Positions 55,552 through 64,000 of a DNA stretch of 64,000 nucleotides are shown in pieces. Source of the DNA: Isoetes taiwanensis (taxonomy: Eukaryota; Streptophyta; Lycopodiopsida; Isoetales; Isoetaceae); assembly GCA_021234155.1 (NCBI GenBank), contig JAJEKV010000030.1, positions 8,241,890 to 8,305,889 on the forward strand. Reading direction: 5' to 3'. Every line of letters starts with the position of its first letter. Within the stretch, counting starts at the first letter, position 1. A program made the position numbers and the translations under genes. The notes below the pieces were generated by a model. The model made no database searches and was not told the DNA's origin. It saw only the letters and a program-made list of their open reading frames with translations.

Positions 55552-56218
55552 GATGGCCATGGCGAAAGGACGATCGATGCAAGACTGGAAGCTGTTTCTG
55601 GAGAGCGCTGGCGTTGATGCATGCAGTAACAGATGTTGAAGAGCTGAGGCGCAACAAAGAGTGTTTGATTGCGCAATTGATATCAACGACCTCAACAGAT
55701 GTAGAGCCATGCCTCGGTTTAGGCCTAGGCGTCCAACAGCAATCCAAAGGTTTGGAGAAACAAGTTGTTGTAAAAATGAAAGAAGACGAAAATATGATAT
55801 CTATAAAGCGAAAATTGGAAGAGGAGTACAAGAAAGAGCAGGGCAAAAAGAAAATCCAGAAGCTTGACATGTCTAAGATCCAAGATCCATGTCTAAGATC
55901 CAAGATCCAATCATGGAGATCGAAGCCCAGAAGAAGTGTAAGATCCAGCCTAAAACCCAAGTCCAACTCATGAAGAAGCGGTCCAGAATTCGAAGACAAG
56001 ATGTTATCCATCAAACAAAAATTGGAAGAGGAGTAAAAAAAGAAGAGGCTAAAAAGAGACAACATAAAATCCAGGTGATCCAAGATCCAATTATTAAGAA
56101 GCCTCCAACAAGCAAAATCCAAGTCGAGAAGAAGAAGCGAAAGTTGGAGACTATAAGAAAACAATGCGCAAGGGAGATGCAGAAGATGCCTCCTTTTGGG
56201 GTGCACCTAAGAAGCTAA
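55552..56218 (+). pseudogene. lysine-rich hypothetical protein, frame-shifted by a 20-bp duplication
   Basis: A short frame from ATG 55552 (MAMAKGRSMQDWKLFLESAG) shifts near 55610 into MHAVTDVEELRRNKECLIAQ, a glycine-leucine stretch, then a lysine/glutamate-rich segment SIKRKLEEEYKKEQGKKKIQ. At 55869-55908 the 20-bp word atgtctaagatccaagatcc occurs twice in tandem; because 20 is not a multiple of three, the frame changes there and continues as a basic stretch to 56218. Nucleotides coding SIKRKLEEE recur near 56005-56080, so the gene also has an older internal duplication. Coiled-coil-like and basic; function unknown. The long antisense frame here is a by-product of lysine-rich codons. Confidence 0.4.
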
Positions 56219-57088
56219 GTTCTATACTCAAGTCCTTCTAACTCAAATTGGACATGTTTTTCACTTTTGTACATATATTATTTCCATTCTTTCCATGTTG
56301 AGAAGAGTTCTCTTCATATGTACATACGTTATTGGTTGGGGCTTTTCCAACCACAACAATAAATGATGTTATTCTTTCATAAGGGTAATGGTAAGGGCAA
56401 CTATATATATGTTGTTTGAGGTTATTGTCACATACCTCTTTTGCATAGTGCTAGCTCAAACACCCAAAGAAACCTTTTCAATCATTGGTACGAGAATTGA
56501 CATTTTAATCATCTCGTCACGTAGATGAGCCTAATCACTCATTCCACTTCCATCTACTCCACTTCCATACCCTCAAGCTTTTCAGTTAACTTCTCTTTCC
56601 ATCTCTCTGCAAGTCATTATAACCTAAAGAACCATCGATGATTTTGACATTCAAAGTATCACCGACTGTGCATCCCTTGATGCATTTCCTTAAGGAAATA
56701 TTACGCCAACATACAATTGATACACTTGAACTATTTCCTATTTGCACATATATGCATGTGCCAGATGTGTTACTCTACTTGGAAAATGTTGCACCTTGTA
56801 ATATGTTTAGCTTCATTTATAATTATTTGATTTGTACGCATGCAGAGCTCATCAGCTTTGTCTTAAGAAGTTAGTAGTGGTGTTTTTGTATGAAAAGGTG
56901 CCTATGTAGCAACACAAACATCATAGTAAGAAGTCTCATAAGAAATTTAGCAGAAGCATCGTAGCATCATAGCACAAGCCAGAAGAAGATATGGAAAAGT
57001 TCTCCACATTCCTTTTATTTGTATTATCAGCATCCGTTATTTATTCTTTTGCTGCCAGCACATGACTTAAAGTCCCAGATTTCATAAG
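56219..57088. other. no gene recognised
   Basis: AT-rich, no structure seen beyond ordinary low complexity. Confidence 0.4.
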
Positions 57089-57226
57089 GATCAGGTCAGT
57101 TCTACGGTGGCAAGAGGCAAAGCTATTCGGTCTAGAAATCTTAAGGATGCCCTGGATAAGTTTTGGCAAATACAAGGAAGGAAGCCTGATAAGATAGTCT
57201 TTCTTAGATTCGGCTGTAAAACATAA
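57089..57226 (+). CDS. candidate terminal exon, unrecognised
   Basis: One frame reads DQVSSTVARGKAIRSRNLKD, ALDKFWQIQGRKPDKIVFLR then FGCKT and TAA (57224-57226). Composition and phasing are protein-like, and acceptor-like AG sites precede it (cccag at 57075). No family recognised and no upstream exon found. Confidence 0.3.
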   Translation, partial: DQVSSTVARGKAIRSRNLKDALDKFWQIQGRKPDKIVFLRFGCKT

Positions 57227-57505
57227 GCTCTACCAAATGGTAAATAAGTACAGCATTGTATTAATCAGGTTGTTCTTGCACGCTCTTAATTTAATTTTTT
57301 TTTTTAATTTTTTTTTTTGAAAAACGGCAGAGATTACATTACTTTGTAATAAGATTTACATAGTAGTACAAAAAGAAAAACCAAAAGCAAGCAATTGGGA
57401 AAAAGGTTTAGATGGCAGATAACAATAGCCATCAGGAATCCTATGGATGTAGGAAGCAAAGTTTAACAGCAAAAAACCACTTTAACAGAAAAGAGATTAG
57501 GAAGT
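57227..57505. other. spacer with T runs
   Basis: Contains two T runs (about 57297-57320), no gene. Confidence 0.4.
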
Positions 57506-57940
57506 TCAACAACACAGTTCATAACAGACTGCCCTGTTTACAAGCACTCCATCCTGGGTGATAATGGCAAAAGCTTCGTCGATATGCACGAACATCATAT
57601 AATCCAACTGATTTGGCCCATAACCCGTGGAATCAATTAGGTACAAAATCCAGGAATCTCGAGCATCTTCATGGATCTTCAATTTGGCCTGAAAATAAGG
57701 CTTATCTTTATAGAAACCACTGAGATCCATGCATATTCTGTATGGCATCATTCGGTATGTCCTAGAAATTCTTGGATTTGAAGTTCTTGGATTTCTTGAT
57801 GCCCTGGAAATTCTTGGATTTAGAATTGAAGCATTCAGGTTGTTTAATAGTTCATTGAAATGCTTCAATCTCAACGAAATATGCATGCCCTTTGATAATG
57901 TTTTATAGTTGCACGTAAGGATACTGAAGAGATTGGGCAA
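57506..57940 (-). CDS. candidate exon, unrecognised
   Basis: The frame contains a DNA repeat (ttcttggattt several times, 57765-57830) coding RISR/RNPR units, then MMPYRICMDLSGFYKDKPYF, QAKLKIHEDARDSWILYLID and DYMMFVHIDEAFAIITQDGV. The second half looks like a folded protein end. It may belong with the segment at 58726-59316, 0.8 kb upstream on the same strand. No family is recognised. Confidence 0.35.
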   Translation of the reverse strand: MPNLFSILTCNYKTLSKGMHISLRLKHFNELLNNLNASILNPRISRASRNPRTSNPRISRTYRMMPYRICMDLSGFYKDKPYFQAKLKIHEDARDSWILYLIDSTGYGPNQLDYMMFVHIDEAFAIITQDGVLVNRAVCYELCC

Positions 57941-58725
57941 TTTTTTTAATGTCCTAAACTAGTGATTCCAGATATCTAAAAGAATTGTGTACTTGCCTAG
58001 CAAAATATTTAGCATGGCAAATGTTTTGAGCAACAAAGTATATATTGGATGCATTGCATTGTAAGCAAATGAAATTGAGCAGGAACACAGTAGAAGCATA
58101 ATTTATATACCTGCACTCCATGCTTTCCTGTACCATGTCATGCAACCAAACAATTATATTTAACTTAAACCAAAGATGGGAACTCTAAGTCTCAAGGTAA
58201 ATATTTACGTGCATAAAAATGTGCAGAACTATATGCAACAGAGGACATGAATGCAAAAGAATGAAATAGAATAAGTGACTACATAATGTTGTCGGCAACA
58301 TCAAGGTATTTTTAAGCTAGTTATTGTGATGGCTATATTACTTTTGGCATTAAACTACAATACATTATGCTTCTGGATCTTGCATTTTGTCCAAGTAATA
58401 TTGGCTAATATCAAACATCATGGCATATAGTGAAAGTTGTGTAGAAAATGCCTATGCACGATGTATAGTTTCAAATCCTTGATAAATTTAAATTAGAGAT
58501 GTAGAAATAGAGGTGGTAAAAGTTATCACATCACATTTGGTAAGAGGCATTTGTCATGGTGGAGAAAACGTGGAAAAATTAGATGCCCATGCTCTGTTGT
58601 GATATTTCAAGGATCCACGGAATGCCAATTACACCTCAAAATAGTTTGCTTTAGTAACATATGCATATGCTATTAAAAACTCTTAGGTTCACCCACGGTA
58701 GAGAACAAGAAGGTAGGAATACAAG
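57941..58725. other. no gene; possible intron
   Basis: AT-rich DNA between two minus-strand candidate exons; no structure seen. Confidence 0.3.
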
Positions 58726-59316
58726 TCAAAATAATTCAATTTTCTTTCTACCAATAAGCAGTATGCTATATCTGCATGTCATCAAATTTTTTGACAAGAA
58801 AATCAGATTTGGAGCATCCAATAATGTGAGTTTGCCCATCCTGTCTGTCTTGGTGTAATGATACTTATGGAACCAAATACCATTATTCCTAAGGGTTGAT
58901 GCAGGCAAACTAGGGAACAACAACTGCCCAATACTGAATTGATGGACCTCCAACACACTACTAATGCTTTGAGCTAGGACCTTATTTTTAAAATCCAAAG
59001 AGAAAATGCAATTGGCATCCAACTTGAGAAATCCTGGGGTTCTAGCAATTTCTTCCCGGAGCCTATCTTGTGGATTATAAGTATGTGCAATCAGAATCTC
59101 ATTCACAACTTTACCTCTTTGGCTAATCACAAAGCCAAGCATTTTTGCTTTCCAGTGTGAAGAAAGATCGTCTATCCGCGTACGTTTAACACCATAGAGG
59201 CCATGTTGTCGAGGTCTCATCGTCACTTATGATCCTATAGATATTGATCCAATTACCATCTCATCCTTGTTATTCTTCAAGACAACCTTGTTGATTTCGG
59301 ATCGATGACTACCCAT
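58726..59316 (-). pseudogene. candidate first exon, one in-frame stop, unrecognised
   Basis: From ATG 59316 the frame reads MGSHRSEINKVVLKNNKDEM, VIGSISIGS, a single TAA (59229-59227), then continues to 58726: QHGLYGVKRTRIDDLSSHWK, IAHTYNPQDRLREEIARTPG, FLKLDANCIFSLDFKNKVLA. About 195 codons with one stop. A pyrimidine-rich stretch and AG lie just upstream of the ATG, and a GC-richer leader at 59600-59550, as for a 5' UTR with an intron. Alternatively translation starts at ATG 59220 after the TAA. No family is recognised. Confidence 0.4.
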
Positions 59317-61392
59317 TGCCTGAATAGAGGAAAAAATCCAAAACAAAATTATCAAGCTCAGAGATTTGTAAGCTCAAATGCAAAACTCAAATACAAAACC
59401 AATCGAGATCCAATCTACAGGCGAAATCCTTATCCCCGTGGAATAATAAATCATAGACATAAACATAAATGTGCTTAGACTGTGGAATAAGGTCATCAAA
59501 ATAAACCTGTGCTCTTGAATTGTCAGCAAAGGAAGTAGTATAGGTTTCAGAAGAAACAATTAGTATTTCGATGAGAGGAGACGGTGCAAGGGGACGGTGA
59601 GAATTTAGTTATAAAGGTTTAGAAAAAACAATTAGAGAATTTTGGTGGCAATTTTAAAATTTTGGTGAGTTTCCTTTTCGGTAGACTCGATAATTATCGG
59701 GTGGACTCGATTATTATGGAGAGAGAAATTAAATACTTTTGCTCATTTATTGCTCTCATTTAATGCCTTCGTCATTAATGCTTGATGATATTGCAAATGG
59801 GCTGCCACTTGCAAATGGGCTGCCACCTAGGAATCCACTGCCATGTCATATCGGGATTAGACTAATAGGAGCTTCACTCCTATTGGCTAATGAGTTTTGC
59901 TGACGTGGTTTTCCAGTTTTTTAGAATGGGAGATTCTGAGATCTCATTTGGCCTCTAATGTCTAGTATTCTGTTTTCTTTGCACAACAATTCTTTTATCA
60001 AAAATATACTATGGGGACTTAAACCCTTGACTTCCAACCACCAAGCCAAACCCTTTACCAACACAGTAAGCTTCCTTTTAATGAACATAACAATCTCTTG
60101 TTCTACTTAACCAATAGTATATCTCTGTTTTCTACAGTAAGACTTCTGTCTAGTAATCACCCTTTCCCAAACCAATGCTGTGGTAGCAACAAATCCGCCG
60201 GACTTGTGCAACATGCCACGGTGTGCTCACCATAAAGGTTATTATTGTCATCAAGAAATGGATTCCCCCGACCGTAAATATCGAATGTTGTCGATGAGCA
60301 ATGTAAGGAAACTCCTCTGAGCGAGGTAGAAACTCCTAAGTTGGATTTTAATCCACTATCACCCTCTAAACGTACTACATAACGGTTAAACCTCCAGCTT
60401 TAAATATTTTTTTTCCTTTAGTAGATGCCTTAATAACAAAATTTCTTCTGGCCCTGCCATGGTTTAATATATACTACGTTCATATGCTTTATATTGAACC
60501 TTATTCGACATTATGTATGAGGGGTTAAGTATTATCTAAACATATATAAGCCAACTTCCTTTTTTGTTTGATAGAATATTTTCGTTCCAAGAAAAAACCT
60601 GAGAGCACCACGTGTACTTTAAAAATATAGTTAAAAAAAAATTAAAAGGAGTGACTGAATGATGTGACCTTCTTTTCTCTGCAAGCAAGCCCATTCTTGC
60701 TCTGCAAACTTCACGGTATTGCAAAGATCCTGGTTTCCGAGATTTTTTGGATCACTGCCAGTTCCGGATCGTTTCTTAGGCGATTACGAAAGGGCAGGGT
60801 GCAGATCCGGCGTTACTAACTATGAGGACCCTGAAAGCCTTTGTTATGAGATTAGAGATGGCAAATATTAGAAAACCCCTGTTTTGAGCTCTGGCCGAAT
60901 ATCAGAGATGCCCTCTCTGCTCGGCCAGAAGAATCTAAGTCATCATAATTTGGATGCTCTGCTCTGCCTATGGTGCCCTTATGGGCGATTTTTTGCTTCG
61001 TACCTTTAAGCTTGGGTGTAAAAGGTACTTGCTCTGCCAGCAATCCCTGCTCTGGATCTTGAGCAAGGTCAGATGTCGAAGCCTAAGCGAGGCCCAAGCT
61101 GTGAATCTAATGGGGCATGCTGGAAGCCCTAAGTGAAGCCCTAATCGATTTATAAGAAAGATGCGGGTCTGCTGGGTCTGCTATGATCTCAAGTTCGTAC
61201 ACATGCTAGGCCAGGTCCGCTTTCCAGCTTTGAACGCTCTGTACTAGGATCAGAGAATGCAAATACATAGAGATGGGCGCTCTTTGCTAAGATCAGAGAA
61301 TGCAAATAGAAAAATAGCGCCCCAAATATGGATTTATACGGGATTTAGGTCGGATTTATGGTCTTAATGTGATCTGTAACAAAGTATACAGT
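59317..61392. other. no clear gene
   Basis: Small duplications only: gcaaatgggctgccac at about 59793 and 59812, and gatcagagaatgcaaata at about 61250 and 61291. A GC-richer patch at 60740-61200 has no convincing frame. Confidence 0.4.
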
Positions 61393-63238
61393 ATGGCGGA
61401 AGCCTTTGAGCTCTTGGATCACTATTTTGTCATGTACATGCCTATTGCAGAGGATAAACAGCTCAAAATCATTTTGGATTTGCCTATTGCAGCAGGGAAC
61501 TGGGCCATGGCCGATATTGGGTATGTACGACTATGATTTCTTGCTCAGCAAGCAATTCCTTACTTTGTCTTCTTTATTATGAGCTGCTTCAGCTTTTGCT
61601 ACATCTTCCTGCGATGGCTTGGACCTAGAAGCTTTCTACTGCCGCAAGTTCACAAGCTCTAATAAAATCCATGTCTGAAATATTTTTATTATTATTTCAG
61701 ATGGTGGTATTATTACTGGGTTCCCATTTGTCCAGGGATGCTTTCTTTTTAATAGTAAAATGATCTGTGAACATAGTGGATAAAGAAACTATTATCTGTT
61801 TCAACTTCTAAGTCTGCCTTTGGAGTTCCTTTTTTTTCGAAGAGACAGTTTTAATTTGCAAATGCTCATATTTTCTAAGCCATAAAGGGTAATGATTCAG
61901 ATAAATTGATTTTGGTTGTGTGGAAATGGCGTTTTATCTATTAGGTTGAAGTCCAAAATTTCTTCAGATTACAGCAATATGGAACTCAGGAATTCTTACA
62001 ATTAAAGGTTGAACAGCTTAGGGATGCTCAGGCTTGGATTACACGTGCTCAGGATTTGGATGCATGCTGTATCACTGTATCACTGCCAATAACTGTTTGC
62101 ATGGTGAACTTCGTGATCGTACAGATCAAATGAACCATCTCTGGTTGACTCATCAGCGGCAAGGCGCTCTATCATGTAGAATTATTATTTGCAATGGGCG
62201 CTCTATCATGTAGAATTATTATTTGCAATGGGTGTGACTTGCAGGGGCAGAAATTTGGGGGTTTTGTGAGTTTAGTTTTGTCATTTTCTTATGTAGTTAT
62301 CCCCAGGTTGTAATATCATCCTCTAGTGCTGGTGGATGGGCAAGCTTAGCTAGTAGATTTAGAGAGATATTACATGCAAGTGTTACAAAGCCTGCAACAA
62401 GAAATCAGTGAGGCAAACGAGCAGAAGCACTGCCTTAAGGGTGCAAGAATATCTGATAATAATATTGGAATTTCACCTCAAGCTGATAAAGATCATGTTC
62501 GATTTGGTGATGGACCAAATTCAAGAACCTTCCTAGCTATAGACAGCAAAGCTAATTCAGGCATAATTTCTAATGGAATAGTAGATGGAGTTTACCCCGT
62601 GATGATCATGACCGAGCCCCTGGGGAAGGTTAGTGCTGATGTGTGAAGAGCTTTACGTTCCAAATGTATTTTAATGTATTGAAATATAGTATAAGGTGAG
62701 TAGAGTGGCAGGGTCCCCATGTATTAGCAATACAGCAGCTGAGCTGGTCAAAAGACATAGCCCACCTCTTATAGCCAGCAAGATGTTCTCTCATTTGTTT
62801 TCTTATGATATGTAAGGTTAATTAGCAATGGCATACAAGTTCTACTTTTTCTCTTCTGCAATTGTGTAGAGTATGGGAGTAATATATGATTTTTTCATCA
62901 ATCATGCTCAATGTTCATATCCTAAGAAGGCGATGTGCTTATGGCATATGGATTTTTCAGGTTGAACATGCTACCAGTCTCCCTGTACTTGCCAACACCA
63001 TTGATGGGAATATCTCCAGTTATACCACCTTCTAGAAACATGGCTGCCATGCATCAATTTAGCATGCAGCAACAAGCAACAGGCATTAGGCATTGTCTTC
63101 AGCAATCCAACCACCTTTGCAGTTCCCACATCCAGCATGCCCCCAGTGATATTGTCGCAGCAGCACCTGGCATCGTTGAAGCATCAACAGGTTATTGTGA
63201 ATGACTTTATGAAAAGCTTTTTTGCTCCATTGGAATAA
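61393..63238 (+). CDS. candidate multi-exon gene, unrecognised, glutamine-rich C-terminus
   Basis: 61393-61520: MAEAFELLDHYFVMYMPIAE, LKIILDLPIAAGNWAMADIG, donor gtatgt. 61945-62010: VEVQNFFRLQQYGTQEFLQL, then VEQLRDAQAWITRAQDLD. 62374-62630: LQQEISEANEQKHCLKGARI and FGDGPNSRTFLAID, possible donor gttagt. 62935-63238: ISPVIPPSRNMAAMHQFSMQ, then after a one-base shift near 63083 FSNPTTFAVPTSSMPPVILS and HQQVIVNDFMKSFFAPLE with stop 63236-63238. The pieces resemble a coiled-coil regulatory protein with a Q-rich tail. The frameshift may be decay or an unseen splice site. No family recognised. Confidence 0.35.
62163..62230. repeat. perfect 34-bp tandem duplication
   Basis: ggcgctctatcatgtagaat begins at 62163 and 62197; the units are identical over 34 bp, so the event is recent. 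Confidence 0.95.
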
Positions 63239-64000
63239 GAAAGTGTGGTCCCACTCTCTGGATTCTTGAAGTCAGAGTGCAGCAAGAATGGTCCCCATTC
63301 TGTTCTCATTACACCATTGTCATCTCCTAGGGCTCAACCTTAAAACGTTTCAAGCTGACAGAAATACTAGCTTTAGCCAGGTTCAACCTTCAAATGTTTG
63401 AAGATGATAGCAAATTCTCAACAGTAGTCAGCCATCTCCACTTTGATGTCTCATGAACCTATGTTGATGTACACTTAGAAAACTTGTGTTTCGATTGATT
63501 TGTTGAAGTAGATTCTCATTATGGTAGAGGATACGTACTCATTGTAGACATTTATTTCAACAACATGATATATTTTTCTTTCTTCTATTGGGTTTCACAC
63601 CATTCCAAGATATACAAACCCCCTTTGCAGGAGTAAGTTGGGGAAGAGAAATGTTCGCGGCGGCCAAGGCTATATAACTATAGTTAACATTGTTTCTCTT
63701 TTGTGTCTAAGCCTCGACTCGCCTCACTTCCCAGAGAACAAATCTCTCTTGGTTTCTTTAATTCTATCACCCTTCAATACTTTTTCTCAATGGTCATGTT
63801 CCTTTTATGGATCACTTCCCCAGATCACAATACACACTCTGTAATACATAGTGAGTGCTTGTGTTAAGACCCCCACAAAAATGATGGCAGTGATTATTTG
63901 TCTGTACCACACGCCTGTCAAATTGATAGCGGCCTACCCTCTTTTGGAGTTGTTTTACCATAATGATCCAATGGCATCCAACCATGGTTGACTAGTCATC
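63239..64000. other. no gene; contains a SINE-family motif
   Basis: 63637-63665 (gttggggaagagaaatgttcgcggcggcc) matches the complement of 24982-25010 with two mismatches. The rest is AT-rich with no coding signal. Confidence 0.6.

Noticed and set aside
55475-56206. 243-codon open frame on the minus strand
   Set aside because: It is the exact antisense of a lysine/glutamate-rich segment, which gives F/L/S-rich stop-free antisense; no motif and no domain-like pattern.

Overview
The window reads as transposon-rich nuclear DNA of a land plant. The signs are introns with GT/AG borders, an L1-type LINE with a poly(A) tail, Copia and Ty3-like elements, hAT-, MULE- and Harbinger-like DNA transposons, a Helitron-type end, and remnants of plant gene families: NHL/LEA-2, PPR, a lysine/histidine transporter, a UDP-glycosyltransferase and LRR proteins. 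A non-seed plant such as a fern would fit the large uncharacterised HTHDDID-type protein and the sparse genes, but species is inference. No bacterial operons, CRISPR arrays, rRNA genes or intact tRNA genes are seen.

Layout. 1-493: 5' part of an NHL/LEA-2 membrane protein gene (minus) running off the left edge. 3335-8013: L1-type LINE with perfect 13-bp target duplications and a broken ORF2. 8.1-13.8 kb: decayed gene pieces and several short tandem duplications. 13.8-15.8 kb: nested repeats with a deleted hAT-like element and a 142-bp MITE whose empty site survives next door. 17.3-18.0 kb: PPR pseudogene. 18.26-19.35 kb: MULE-like element with long inverted repeats. 19.56-22.77 kb: Copia element cut off before reverse transcriptase. 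25.7-27.3 kb: exons of an unrecognised gene (minus). 24.9-25.2, 28.1-30.05 and 32.1-32.6 kb: tRNA-like short elements, a Helitron 3' end and a tandem SINE-like repeat. 31.4-31.8 kb: amino-acid transporter fragment. 36.75-39.9 kb: Ty3-like gag-protease split by a second LINE. 40.2-41.1 kb: partially duplicated UGT fragment. 41.5-43.56 kb: 683-codon uninterrupted ORF with DDE-like motifs and repeated flanking DNA, the best candidate for an undescribed mobile system. 46.8-51.1 kb: a second LINE of the non-L1 family, itself split by a 768-bp inverted-repeat element. 51.3-52.8 kb: large tandem duplication. 54.2-63.2 kb: scattered candidate exons of unrecognised genes.

The region shows repeated nesting: element into element (LINE into Ty3, TIR element into LINE, short non-LTR copy into a terminal repeat), plus many local tandem duplications of 20-870 bp. 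Four non-L1 LINE 3' ends share one hairpin-rich 3' sequence; three of them end in short repeats that differ between copies and resemble their target sites. Only a few frames look intact: the 683-codon ORF and perhaps the NHL gene. Everything was read by eye; exon borders and family names without clear motifs are tentative.
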